Of a DNA stretch of 63,566 bases, positions 35,031 to 44,489 are shown piece after piece. The DNA comes from Aquimarina agarilytica ZC1 (GTDB taxonomy: Bacteria; Bacteroidota; Bacteroidia; Flavobacteriales; Flavobacteriaceae), in assembly GCF_000255455.1 (NCBI RefSeq), contig NZ_JH621253.1:1-63566 (forward strand), written 5' to 3'. The notes under the pieces were generated by a model. The model saw only the letters and a program-made list of their open reading frames with translations, was not told the DNA's origin and ran no database searches. The position numbers and the translations under genes are program-made. Numbering within the stretch: the first letter of the stretch is position 1; every line of letters starts with the position of its first letter.

Positions 35031-36653
35031 TTATATATCATTAATAAATTCTACTAAATTCACATTCTTATCTAAGTTGATTTTTTTTCTAAGTCTATAG
35101 CGAGAGGTGTTAGCACTTTCGTGTGAAATCCCCATTACTTTTGCCATTTCTTTGCCCGAAAAGCCAAGTTTAATTAAAGCACATACCTTTAAATCATATT
35201 GACTTAAGTCTGGGTATTTCTTTTTTAAACGACTGTAAAAGCCTTGATTTACCATAGTAAATCTACTTTCAAATTCTGACCAATTTTCTTTTGAGTTTAC
35301 AGAAATAGTTTTAATCAATTTTTTGACACTATGTGAATTCGGTTGCTCACTAATTTCTTTAAGGTTAGTTTTTACTTCATTTAGTAATTCATCTTTGGCC
35401 ATTAATCTTAGAGTGGATTCTGTAAGTTCTTTATTTTTGATTTCTAGGATTTCCTCAGATTTTTTTGTTTCTAATTCCTTTTTTTGAAGGAGCATCTTCT
35501 TTTCATTTCTAAGTTTAGTAGTAGTGTAACGATAAATAACAACACCTAGTACTACCAAAAATAGGGCACTAATAAGCATAATAATATAGCGTAACCTCCA
35601 TAATGATTCTGTATGTAGTAATTGTTCCAGTTGTTGTTCAGCAGCTAATTTATCCAGTCGTTCTTTTTCTAACATAAACTGATCTTTAATTTCTAGTAAA
35701 TATTGGTTATTGGGACTACGACTACTATATAAATATTGATTTATTTCAAGGGAGGTTAGTAAATTTTTTAAAGCTTTAGATTCATTATTCATCTGTTGAT
35801 ACACCTCGGACAGCTTTTTATAGGTGTCAGGTATAAAATTCAGGTGATTTTTATATTGATAACCAATTGCATTTGATTTTTCATAATAGAATATCGCTTT
35901 TTTATATTCTTTTAATCCAAAATAACTATCACCCAACATGGCGTATAAAACAACTAAATAACTAGGTTTTTCATTTAAAAAATAATTTTCATGTGGTAAT
36001 AATTGTTTAATAGCTTTGGCATAATTTTTTTCTAAAAGTGATAAATAACCAAAGTGGACTTTTAAAAAATTGATATATGGATTGTTGAGAGTTGTTATTA
36101 ATTCAGCAGTTTCTAAATAACTTCGCATAGTTTCGGGATCATTATTATAAAAATAATGAGTAGCTAAAGGGAGGTAGTTTTTTATTAGTGCAGTAGCCTT
36201 TAGTTCATTTTTTTTAACCAAAAGTTTATTGATCTCTAATGATTTTAAATAGTATTTTAATGCTTCTGGTCTACGGTTATATAAACTATATAATATTCCA
36301 ATTCCAGTATAACTAGTTGCCATTGCAGCTGGATTATTAGTCTTTTCGGCAAGTAATAAAGCTTTCCAATAGCTATCATATGATTTTTCATAATTAATAC
36401 GATTACAATAAAGTTCGCCAAGATTATTAAGTACGTTAATTTGAGCTATCGTATCCTTGGTAAAGTTATGTCTAGCTAATTTAGTCTCCCATTCAATATG
36501 AGAACTATCATTTTTAGTCAAACGTTCAATATGCCATTTTTTTTGAGGGAATGAAATATCTGAAATATGCTTTTTTTGCGCATTTAGGGTATAGACATTA
36601 ATACAAAATAGTATTAATAAGAGTGGAGTGAAAAATCTATAAATAAAAAGCAT
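35031..36653 (-). CDS. TPR - transmembrane - LuxR-like HTH regulator
   Basis: The 540 residues have a signal peptide/anchor at the N-terminus (MLFIYRFFTPLLLILFCINVYTLNAQ), a periplasmic TPR array (about 50-320), a transmembrane helix (about 358-378, 'YIIMLISALFLVVLGVVIYRY'), a coiled coil, and a C-terminal LuxR-like HTH ('LSQYDLKVCALIKLGFSGKEMAKVMGISHESANTSRYRLRKKI'). This is the Bacteroidetes type of membrane-spanning transcription factor. The ATG at 36680 would precede the hydrophobic segment by nine residues; 36653 is preferred. It is divergent from the DUF1553 operon across the phased repeat array, a likely target (inference). Confidence 0.85.
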   Translation of the reverse strand: MLFIYRFFTPLLLILFCINVYTLNAQKKHISDISFPQKKWHIERLTKNDSSHIEWETKLARHNFTKDTIAQINVLNNLGELYCNRINYEKSYDSYWKALLLAEKTNNPAAMATSYTGIGILYSLYNRRPEALKYYLKSLEINKLLVKKNELKATALIKNYLPLATHYFYNNDPETMRSYLETAELITTLNNPYINFLKVHFGYLSLLEKNYAKAIKQLLPHENYFLNEKPSYLVVLYAMLGDSYFGLKEYKKAIFYYEKSNAIGYQYKNHLNFIPDTYKKLSEVYQQMNNESKALKNLLTSLEINQYLYSSRSPNNQYLLEIKDQFMLEKERLDKLAAEQQLEQLLHTESLWRLRYIIMLISALFLVVLGVVIYRYTTTKLRNEKKMLLQKKELETKKSEEILEIKNKELTESTLRLMAKDELLNEVKTNLKEISEQPNSHSVKKLIKTISVNSKENWSEFESRFTMVNQGFYSRLKKKYPDLSQYDLKVCALIKLGFSGKEMAKVMGISHESANTSRYRLRKKINLDKNVNLVEFINDI

Positions 36654-36715
36654 TGTTATTTCGTTTAATACTGTAAACATAGTAAATACAATGTTTTTAA
36701 AAGAGTTTTTTAGTT

Positions 36716-36766
36716 AAAATCTATATAGAATTTAGTGTAAGTCTATATGGAGTCTATATAGATTTT
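36716..36766. promoter_or_regulatory. Phased TCTATAT operator-like array in the divergent promoter region
   Basis: TCTATAT starts at 36720, 36742 and 36753, spacings of 22 and 11 bp. The outer copies are also arms of a perfect 13-bp inverted repeat: AAAATCTATATAG (36716-36728) and CTATATAGATTTT (36754-36766). The one-helical-turn spacing suggests cooperative binding of a regulator, perhaps the TPR/HTH protein encoded on the left (inference). Confidence 0.6.
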
Positions 36767-36845
36767 GAAATTTTAAAGGGATAATAAGTTAATTTTACGA
36801 AAACGATAAAGTGTTTAATTCATTCTATTGTATTTGTTTTAAATT

Positions 36846-39800
36846 ATGAGAAATTATTTAAAAAAGAGCGGTTTATTTATAGCTACTATAATAGGTGTTA
36901 CCTTACAAATTTCGTGTGGGCCAAATATACCGGATAGTATTGCTGAAGATTATGAAGCACTTCCTGATAAATTAGATTTTAATATACATGTTAAACCTAT
37001 TTTGTCGGATAAATGTTATGCATGTCATGGACCAGATAAAGCCAAACAAAAAGCAGGTCTTCAACTTGATGTTGCAGATGCTGCCTATGGAGAGTTACCC
37101 GAAACTCCGGGAAAATATGCCATTGTTCCTGGGGATATAGAATCATCCGAAGCTATAAGACGTATACTGTCTAGCGATCCGACACAAATAATGCCAACCC
37201 CCGAATTTAATGTGCCTTTATCAAATTACGAGAAAGCGGTTCTGGTTAAGTGGGTTAATGAAGGAGCGGAGTATAAACCTCACTGGGCATTTATAAAACC
37301 TCAAAAATATGAGGTGCCAAAAGTGAAAGGAAAACACAAGGACTTTGTTAATAATGACATTGATAATTTTATAGTAAAAACCTTAGAAGAAAAAAAACTA
37401 ACTCCTTCTAAAGAAGCAGATAAAGAATTGTTGTTAAGAAGACTTTCTTTGGATTTGACTGGCTTACCACCAACGCCTGAAGAAATAAAGTCATTTTTAG
37501 CAGATACTTCAAAAGATGCTTATGATAAACAAGTAGACCGATTATTAAATTCAATTCATTATGCAGAAAAAATTGCAACAGATTGGATGGATTTATCTCG
37601 TTATTCTGATACTTATGGATATCAAGTTGATCGATACAGAGATATGAGTCCTTGGAGGGATTGGGTAGTTAAGGCATTTGATAAAAATATGCCTTATGAT
37701 GAGTTTATTAAATGGCAATTAGCAGGGGATTTACTTCCAGATCCAACAAGAGAACAAATTTTAGCTACTGGTTTTAATCGTTTACATCCTCAAAATATGG
37801 AGGGAGGAATTGTTGATGAGGAGTTTAGATCGGAATACGTGTCCGACAGAGCTTCATTGGTTGGTGAAGCATTTATGGGCCTTACTGTGGCTTGTGCAAA
37901 ATGTCATGATCATAAATATGATCCAATTTCTCAAAAAGAATTCTTTCAATTATATAGTTTTTTCAATAATGTGAATGAAACCGGTCAAATTTCATGGGAT
38001 AATAGCTTACCTGTTCCCACAATGATGATCCCAACGGAAAAGCAAGAAAATTTCTTAAAAGAAACAGATTCTAAAATTGATCAAAAGGAAAAATTATTAG
38101 CCGAGGTAACAAATAAGGAACAAATAGCTTTTGAAAAATGGTTAAAAACAGGTGCTTATAAGAATGCTATTAAAAGAGTTTCTTCAGACAAAAAGACGGC
38201 TCATTATACGTTAAATAGCAGTCCTGTAAAAAATAGTTTGAATCCATCTTTAAAGGTGGAGCACCGAATGGAATTTTCAAAAAATGAAAAACTAAATTTT
38301 GTTCAAGGACATAACGGTCGTGCTTTACAAATGAATGGGGATGCATGGCTAGATTTAAAAGGAGTAGGTATTTTTAAAAGGGATCATTCATTTAGTATTG
38401 GTTTGTGGGTAAATATTCCTGAAGAATTGAAAGAAGGCGTAATTTTTCATAAAAACAAAGGATCTCGATTACATAGTTATAAAGGTTATCATTTATACTT
38501 AAAAGATAATAAGTTAGAATGGATGCTAGCACATACTTGGCCCGAAAATGCGATTATTGAGCACACTAAAGTGGATGTGCCTAGAGATCAATGGGTGCAC
38601 TTAATGGTAACTTATGATGGTTCAAGTACAGCAGCAGGAGGTAAGATTTACATGAATGGTAAAGAGGTTGAAACCGAAGTGGAAATTGATAATTTAACTA
38701 AGGATATTATTTTCCATAATTTAACAGACGAAATTTACAATGGCCCCGTAGAACCAAATTTACAGATAGGTGCTCGCTGGAGAGGCGTAGGAACTAAAGA
38801 TGCCAAATATGATGATATTGAGGTGTATAAACGTAAGTTGAGCGCTGTTGAGGTATTGAAATTAGCTAAAGCAGAAGAGGTAAAAGAGATAGCGACTACG
38901 GAGCTTGAAAATTTAACACCAGTTCAAAAATCCTTATTAAAAGAATATTATTTAACAAACGTATCTAAACCTTATAAAGAGGTTTCACAAGCTTTAGCAG
39001 AAGTAAGAAGTATCTACGTAGATTCAGTTGAAAGAGTACAGGAGGTAATGATCATGAAGGAAATGGAAAAACCTCGAGATGCTTTTGTATTAGAACGAGG
39101 TGTTTACGATGCCTACGGAGAACAAGTATACCCAAATACTCCAAAAAGTGTATTGGAAATGCCTGAAGGTTTACCTAAAAATAGATTAGGTTTAGCAGAA
39201 TGGTTAACCTTAGAGGAGCATCCTTTAACAGCTCGTGTTGCTGTAAATAGGTATTGGCAAAATTACTTTGGAAGAGGGATAGTTAAATCCACAGCCGATT
39301 TTGGAAATCAAGGGGATTTACCATCACATCCAGAGTTGTTGGATTGGTTAGCATTAAAATTTGTTGATTCTGGCTGGGATGTAAAAGCCTTACAAAAGTT
39401 AATTGTTAGTTCAGCAACATACAAACAAAGTTCATTTACCTCAAATGAATTAAGAGATATTGATAGCGAAAATGTTTGGTTAGCTCGAGGGCCAAGTACA
39501 CGTTTAACAAGTGAAATGATGCGTGACAATGCATTACTAGCAGCGGGTTTATTGAATAAGAAAGTAGGTGGAGAAAGCGTAAAGCCTTACCAGCCCGAAG
39601 GACTATATGCAATGACATCGGGTACTTATGAGCAAGATGAGGGAGATGCCCTTTACAGGAGAAGTTTTTATACGTACTGGAGACGTACGGTGCCTAATCC
39701 AACACTAGCCACTTTTGATCAACCCGAACGAAGTGTATGTACTGTAAAAAGACAAAAAACAAACACACCATTACAAGCCTTGGTGTTGTTAAATGATCCA

Positions 39801-40106
39801 ACATATTTAGAGGCAGCCAAGGTTATGGGGGAGCGTATGACTAAAATGAGCGATTCTCTGGAAGGGATTAAAATGGCTTATACACGCTTTACAGGACGAA
39901 GCCCAAAAGAAAAGGAATTACAAGTATTAGCAGAATTGCTAGCCAAAGAATATGAAAAATTTAAAGCCAATCCCGAAAAAGCTAAAGGTTGGCTAGAGGC
40001 AGGAGCATATGAAATAGATCAAAGTTTAGATGCAAGTTTATTGGCTTCAAATGCCATTGTAGCTAGTGTGATTCTAAATGGAGATGTAACAATTACAAAA
40101 AGATAG
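36846..40106 (+). CDS. Planctomycete-type cytochrome c lipoprotein: PSCyt1, DUF1549, LamG and DUF1553 domains
   Basis: The 1,086 residues start with a lipoprotein signal (lipobox 'LQISC', C24), then a PSCyt1 c-type heme domain with C57-Y-A-C60-H61 and '[13 protein letters not shown]', a DUF1549/PSCyt2 domain ('[20 protein letters not shown]' through '[17 protein letters not shown]', a second CxxCH), a LamG-like lectin insert (about 455-670, '[13 protein letters not shown]', '[11 protein letters not shown]'), and a C-terminal DUF1553 domain ('[16 protein letters not shown]', '[14 protein letters not shown]'). This architecture, typical of Planctomycetes, is thought to act in carbohydrate-linked redox chemistry, but the reaction is unknown. 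First gene of a four-gene operon; 5 nt before the DUF1501 gene. Confidence 0.9.
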   Translation: MRNYLKKSGLFIATIIGVTLQISCGPNIPDSIAEDYEALPDKLDFNIHVKPILSDKCYACHGPDKAKQKAGLQLDVADAAYGELPETPGKYAIVPGDIESSEAIRRILSSDPTQIMPTPEFNVPLSNYEKAVLVKWVNEGAEYKPHWAFIKPQKYEVPKVKGKHKDFVNNDIDNFIVKTLEEKKLTPSKEADKELLLRRLSLDLTGLPPTPEEIKSFLADTSKDAYDKQVDRLLNSIHYAEKIATDWMDLSRYSDTYGYQVDRYRDMSPWRDWVVKAFDKNMPYDEFIKWQLAGDLLPDPTREQILATGFNRLHPQNMEGGIVDEEFRSEYVSDRASLVGEAFMGLTVACAKCHDHKYDPISQKEFFQLYSFFNNVNETGQISWDNSLPVPTMMIPTEKQENFLKETDSKIDQKEKLLAEVTNKEQIAFEKWLKTGAYKNAIKRVSSDKKTAHYTLNSSPVKNSLNPSLKVEHRMEFSKNEKLNFVQGHNGRALQMNGDAWLDLKGVGIFKRDHSFSIGLWVNIPEELKEGVIFHKNKGSRLHSYKGYHLYLKDNKLEWMLAHTWPENAIIEHTKVDVPRDQWVHLMVTYDGSSTAAGGKIYMNGKEVETEVEIDNLTKDIIFHNLTDEIYNGPVEPNLQIGARWRGVGTKDAKYDDIEVYKRKLSAVEVLKLAKAEEVKEIATTELENLTPVQKSLLKEYYLTNVSKPYKEVSQALAEVRSIYVDSVERVQEVMIMKEMEKPRDAFVLERGVYDAYGEQVYPNTPKSVLEMPEGLPKNRLGLAEWLTLEEHPLTARVAVNRYWQNYFGRGIVKSTADFGNQGDLPSHPELLDWLALKFVDSGWDVKALQKLIVSSATYKQSSFTSNELRDIDSENVWLARGPSTRLTSEMMRDNALLAAGLLNKKVGGESVKPYQPEGLYAMTSGTYEQDEGDALYRRSFYTYWRRTVPNPTLATFDQPERSVCTVKRQKTNTPLQALVLLNDPTYLEAAKVMGERMTKMSDSLEGIKMAYTRFTGRSPKEKELQVLAELLAKEYEKFKANPEKAKGWLEAGAYEIDQSLDASLLASNAIVASVILNGDVTITKR

Positions 40107-40111
40107 AAATT

Positions 40112-41662
40112 ATGAGCGGACACCATCACCATGATCATGATATACTAAGATCTAACGTACATGATTTTAAAAAGATAGAAGCAAACATAGATAGAAGGCA
40201 ATTCCTAACAAAAACATCAATGGGTCTAGGAGCGATGGCTTTAGGTTCTCTTATGGGAGCCGATAAGTTATTGGCTAACAATACTAAGGGTACTGTTAAA
40301 GGACCTGGAAAGCCAATTGGTGACCCCAATGCCAATCCAATTTCGGGTCCAAATGGTATTCCAGGATTACCACATTTTTTACCAAAGGCAAAAAGAGTAG
40401 TTTATTTATTTCAAAGTGGAGGACCTTCACAATTTGAAACCTATGATTATAAGCCAAAATTAACAGATATGTTTGGTCAGGATTTGCCACCTTCGGTTCG
40501 TAAAGGGCAACGTTTAACAAGTATGAGTGCTTCTCAATCTTCGTTGCCAATTGCACCTTCAAAGTACAAGTTTAAACAATATGGTGAAAGTCGTGCCTGG
40601 GTAAGTGAATTGATGCCACATACGGCTAAAATGGTCGATGATATATGTTTTATAAAATCGATGCATACTGAGCAAATTAATCATGATCCCGCAATCACTT
40701 TTTTTCAAACAGGTCATCAATTAGCAGGTAGACCTTCAATTGGAGCTTGGACAAGTTATGGTTTGGGTTCCGATAATCAAAACTTACCTACGTTTATTAC
40801 TCTTGTATCTAAAAATGGGGGTGGGCAACCCTTATATTCTAGATTATGGGGGAATGGTTTTTTACCAACGGAACACCAAGGAGTACAATTTAGATCTGGT
40901 AAAGACCCCGTATTGTTTTTGAATAATCCTGAAAATTATGATGGTCATGATCGTGCCGAAATGCTCGCTTATTTAAAACAACTGAATGATATTCAGAATG
41001 ATGCTTATGGTGATCCAGAAATAAAGGCGCGTATTGCTCAATATGAAATGGCTTTCCGTATGCAAACATCAGTGCCCGAGGTGACTGATATGTCCGATGA
41101 GTCGGAAGAAACATTTGAAATGTACGGAAAAGAAAGTCGTGATCCAGGGACATATGCTGCAAACTGTTTAATGGCACGTCGCTTATTAGAAAAAGGAGTG
41201 AAATTTGTTCAGTTGTATCAACGTGGTTGGGATCACCATATTGGTTTGCCGGGTAATATGAAAAGGCAATGTGAAATGACAGATCAGCCTACTGCAGCTT
41301 TGTTACAAGATTTAAAGCAACGAGGAATGCTTGAAGATACATTAGTAATTTGGGGAGGAGAATTCGGAAGAACTGCTTATTCCCAAGGTCGATTAACCAA
41401 AGAGGATTACGGTCGTGATCATCATCCTAGAGCATTTACGATGTGGATGGCTGGAGCTGGTGTAAAACCGGGAATGTCTTATGGGGAAACAGATGACTTT
41501 AGCTACAATGTAATTAAAGACCCAGTACATGTTCATGATTTTCATGCTACATTAATGCATTTAATGGGGGTTGATCATGAACGATTAACGTATAAGCATC
41601 AAGGTAGACGTTACCGTTTAACAGACGTTCATGGACATGTTGTAAAAGATATTTTAAGCTAA
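40112..41662 (+). CDS. DUF1501 domain-containing protein (sulfatase-like fold), Tat-type signal
   Basis: The 516 residues have a twin-arginine-like signal ('[29 protein letters not shown]', residues ~27-55) preceded by a His-rich N-terminus ('[10 protein letters not shown]'), then a DUF1501 domain with an alkaline-phosphatase/sulfatase-like core: '[20 protein letters not shown]', '[18 protein letters not shown]', '[15 protein letters not shown]' and '[20 protein letters not shown]'. The conserved Asp and His residues should bind metal ions. In Planctomycetes and Bacteroidetes DUF1501 genes follow DUF1553 genes as here. Actual substrate is unknown. The start gives the His-rich leader, which may be real or a mis-start. 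Confidence 0.9.
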   Translation: MSGHHHHDHDILRSNVHDFKKIEANIDRRQFLTKTSMGLGAMALGSLMGADKLLANNTKGTVKGPGKPIGDPNANPISGPNGIPGLPHFLPKAKRVVYLFQSGGPSQFETYDYKPKLTDMFGQDLPPSVRKGQRLTSMSASQSSLPIAPSKYKFKQYGESRAWVSELMPHTAKMVDDICFIKSMHTEQINHDPAITFFQTGHQLAGRPSIGAWTSYGLGSDNQNLPTFITLVSKNGGGQPLYSRLWGNGFLPTEHQGVQFRSGKDPVLFLNNPENYDGHDRAEMLAYLKQLNDIQNDAYGDPEIKARIAQYEMAFRMQTSVPEVTDMSDESEETFEMYGKESRDPGTYAANCLMARRLLEKGVKFVQLYQRGWDHHIGLPGNMKRQCEMTDQPTAALLQDLKQRGMLEDTLVIWGGEFGRTAYSQGRLTKEDYGRDHHPRAFTMWMAGAGVKPGMSYGETDDFSYNVIKDPVHVHDFHATLMHLMGVDHERLTYKHQGRRYRLTDVHGHVVKDILS

Positions 41663-41670
41663 AGAGTTGT

Positions 41671-42786
41671 ATGAAAACACGTAGGAATTTTTTAAAAACT
41701 ACTGCTGTAGCTTCATTAGCTACTGTAGCTACTCCAACTTTTGGAGCCAATATTATTACAGGTAAAAAAGAAAGAAATGATGATACTATTTATGGTCATG
41801 GAGATTATAAATATAAATTAGATAAAAACTGGGGGAAAGTTAGTTCGGCCAGGACTCCATTATTGAATTGCCATGAAATGGTAATGGATAGTAAAGGAAG
41901 ATTAATAATGCTGGGTGATAATCCTAAAAATAATATATTAATTTTTGATAAATCAGGTAAGTTGTTGGACTATTGGGGAACAGCGTACCCAGGAGGTCAT
42001 GGATTAACCTTATCAAAAGAAGGAGGAGAGGATTTTTTATACTTGACTGATTCAGGATGGTATTTGAATCGAAGAGGGGAATTACTTCAGCATAATGGTA
42101 GAGTAAGTAAAACAACTCTTGATGGAAAAGTGGTTTTTGATATTGGACACCCCCAAACTATAGGAGTTTATGAAGTTGGAGATCATTTTTGTCCAACTGA
42201 AGTTGCTGTAGGACCTAATGGGGATATTTATGTAGCCGATGGCTATGGCAAAGATTATATTTTACAGTATGACGCCAAAGGACAGTTTATACGTAAATGG
42301 GGAGGTCATGATAATGAAGACAAAAATTATAACCTACATAATGCTCATGGAGTAACTGTAGATTATAGGGATAAGAATAACCCTGTTCTTATTTGTAGTT
42401 CAAGGGCAGAAAATGTTTACAAATTCTTCACACTGGATGGTAAATACATAAGGACCCTACATTTGACAAACATGTATGCTTGTCGAGCGGTAATTGATGA
42501 CAATAATTTATACGCAGGAGTATGTTGGTCTATTCCCAAAGGAGAAACAAAATTTGATTGGTTAGCCCATACTGGTTTTGTAACAGTGTTAGAGGGAGAT
42601 AAAGTAGTTTCTAACCCAGGAGGTACAGCACCCGAATATAAAAATGGAAAGTTATTGCCTTCATATCAATTAGCGCATAAACCCATATGGCATGGACATG
42701 ATGTGTGTGTAGATGAAGATAAAAATTTATATGTATGTCAATGGAATGCAGGACATTCTGCACCATATAAATTAGAAAGAGTTTAA
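41671..42786 (+). CDS. Tat-exported six-bladed beta-propeller (NHL-like) protein
   Basis: The 371 residues have a Tat signal ('MKTRRNFLKTTAVASLATVATPTFGA') and an NHL/SMP-30-like propeller of repeated blades ('MVMDSKGRLIMLGDN', 'VAVGPNGDIYVADGYG', 'HGVTVDYRDKNNPVLICSSR', 'VCVDEDKNLYVCQWNAGHS'). Conserved His residues in 'YPGGHGL', 'HNAHGV' and 'WHGHDVCV' sit where peptidylglycine-amidating lyase-like propellers bind metal. It probably acts in the periplasm next to the cytochrome and DUF1501 proteins. It lies 8 nt after the DUF1501 gene and 16 nt before the DUF2231 gene. Family is supported; enzymatic function is unknown. Confidence 0.82.
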   Translation: MKTRRNFLKTTAVASLATVATPTFGANIITGKKERNDDTIYGHGDYKYKLDKNWGKVSSARTPLLNCHEMVMDSKGRLIMLGDNPKNNILIFDKSGKLLDYWGTAYPGGHGLTLSKEGGEDFLYLTDSGWYLNRRGELLQHNGRVSKTTLDGKVVFDIGHPQTIGVYEVGDHFCPTEVAVGPNGDIYVADGYGKDYILQYDAKGQFIRKWGGHDNEDKNYNLHNAHGVTVDYRDKNNPVLICSSRAENVYKFFTLDGKYIRTLHLTNMYACRAVIDDNNLYAGVCWSIPKGETKFDWLAHTGFVTVLEGDKVVSNPGGTAPEYKNGKLLPSYQLAHKPIWHGHDVCVDEDKNLYVCQWNAGHSAPYKLERV

Positions 42787-42802
42787 AAAGTAATCCCAAT
42801 TT

Positions 42803-44179
42803 ATGGAAGAATCTAATATCATATTATTCTTTGGTCGTTTTCACCCGTTATTGGTGCATTTGCCCATAGGTTTTTTAATTTTTACAGCTATTATTGAAGT
42901 TACTGAACGTTTTTCATTGACTAATGGATTGAAAAAAGTAGTTCCTTTTTCATTGTTGTTAGGGACATTAAGTGCAATTGCAGCAAGTATTCTTGGATTA
43001 ATGTTAGCTACTAGCGGGGATTATAATCACGAAGCGCTAGATGATCATAAATGGGCTGGAATAATAACTACTCTAATTGCTCTTATTGCTTACTTATTAA
43101 GTTTGGATTTGACATTTTTTAAAACTGTTAAAAATAAATTGTATTTAATTGTGGTAGTTGCTATGATTGGTGGTTTATCTGCAACAGGGCACTTGGGAGG
43201 TAATTTAACTCATGGAGAGGATTATTTAACCCATTACATGCCTTTTAAAAAGGACGTTGTAGATCCTTTAAAGCGTCCAGAGGTAACAGAGATAGCTCAA
43301 GCTCAATTTTTTGGAGATGTAGTACATCCAATTATAAAAGCAAAGTGTTTTTCGTGTCATAATTCAAGCAAACAAAAGGGGCAACTTTCTTTTGAAAGTA
43401 TTGAAATGTACATGAAGGGTGGAAAGCATGGGAGTACGATAGTTCCAGGAAATGCCAATGAAAGTGAATTAATGCTTCGTGTAAATTTATCCGAAGATGA
43501 TAAGTTGTTTATGCCACCAAAAGGAAAAACTCCATTGACGGATGAAGAAAAATTGATTATTGAATACTGGATTAACAAAGGTGAAGCTAATTATACTACA
43601 AATTTTGTGACTACAGAACCCGATGAAGATATGCTTGGTTTAGTTTCTAATTATTTAAAATTAGAAGGTCATGCTAGTGGTGACATGATTAGTTTTTCAA
43701 ATGTAGCTAATGAAACCATTGAAAAATTAAGAGAACAAGGTTTTTCGATTAGAGAATTAGCAGCTGGTTCTTTTGCATATGATGTAGTATTGCTTACAGG
43801 TAAAAGTGATGAAAAATCGATATCAGAAAAATTAGAAACGTTACAATCAATTAAAGATAATATTTTATGGTTGTCATTGGAAAATAGTGGTTTAAATGAC
43901 GCTCAAGTTGGACAATTAAGTTCGTTTTCGAATTTAAGAAAACTGAATATTTCTAAAAATAAAGGATTAACAGATAGTGGTTTAAAGAAACTTACGGAAT
44001 TGAAAAACTTAGAAAGTTTGAGTATATACGCCACACAAGCTGATGTTGCGAGTATTGAAGCACTTTCCGTAATATCCAAATTGAAAAACATTTATGTATG
44101 GAAAACTAATTTGGATGAAAAAGAAATTGCTGCTATGCAGCATAAACACAAACAGCTAAAGTTGGTTTCGGGAATTTAA
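42803..44179 (+). CDS. DUF2231 membrane protein with c-type cytochrome and leucine-rich repeat domains
   Basis: The 458 residues begin with a DUF2231 four-helix membrane domain ('RFHPLLVHLPIGFLIFTAIIEV', about 10-135; the His residues could bind b-type heme), followed by a PSCyt1-type heme domain (C181-F-S-C-H motif 'KAKCFSCHNSSKQKG', about 170-255, with 'PPKGKTPLTDEEKLIIEYWINKGE'), and C-terminal leucine-rich repeats (about 345-450, 'LSSFSNLRKLNISKN', 'LTELKNLESLSIYATQ'). It is probably the inner-membrane electron-transfer partner of the preceding periplasmic proteins. Last gene of the operon, ending at a strong terminator. Confidence 0.88.
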   Translation: MEESNIILFFGRFHPLLVHLPIGFLIFTAIIEVTERFSLTNGLKKVVPFSLLLGTLSAIAASILGLMLATSGDYNHEALDDHKWAGIITTLIALIAYLLSLDLTFFKTVKNKLYLIVVVAMIGGLSATGHLGGNLTHGEDYLTHYMPFKKDVVDPLKRPEVTEIAQAQFFGDVVHPIIKAKCFSCHNSSKQKGQLSFESIEMYMKGGKHGSTIVPGNANESELMLRVNLSEDDKLFMPPKGKTPLTDEEKLIIEYWINKGEANYTTNFVTTEPDEDMLGLVSNYLKLEGHASGDMISFSNVANETIEKLREQGFSIRELAAGSFAYDVVLLTGKSDEKSISEKLETLQSIKDNILWLSLENSGLNDAQVGQLSSFSNLRKLNISKNKGLTDSGLKKLTELKNLESLSIYATQADVASIEALSVISKLKNIYVWKTNLDEKEIAAMQHKHKQLKLVSGI

Positions 44180-44489
44180 TTCCTTTTTAAGGATTAGTAA
44201 CTGAAATAACGATACTTTTTTAAGTATTTAGTAGTCATAACCTACTATTTAGTCTGTTTACACAAAAGTGGTTTTTTGTGGTTTTGTTGGCCTGATTCTT
44301 TTTGAATCAGGCTTTTTTTTAGTTATTAAAATAACAGAAGAAGTTTGATTAATTTTATTAATCTTGGATTCTGCTAAATGTTATAATGAATTGATATACC
44401 TAGTAAATAAACTGTTTTAGTTACATATAAAACCATATGATCTGCATTACTAAATAAGTTGAAGTTATTTTTGTAAAAAAAATAAATTT
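44180..44489. other. Intergenic region with terminator, before GH16 gene
   Basis: A 310-nt gap. It contains a terminator (44290-44320, listed separately), a small inverted repeat GATTAA-N5-TTAATC (44347-44363), and AT-rich DNA likely to hold the GH16 promoter. No ORF or RNA gene was seen. Confidence 0.6.
44290..44320 (+). terminator. Terminator of the DUF1553/DUF1501/DUF2231 operon
   Basis: A 9-bp perfect stem (GCCTGATTC 44290-44298 with GAATCAGGC 44304-44312) around TTTTT is followed by eight T residues. Confidence 0.92.
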
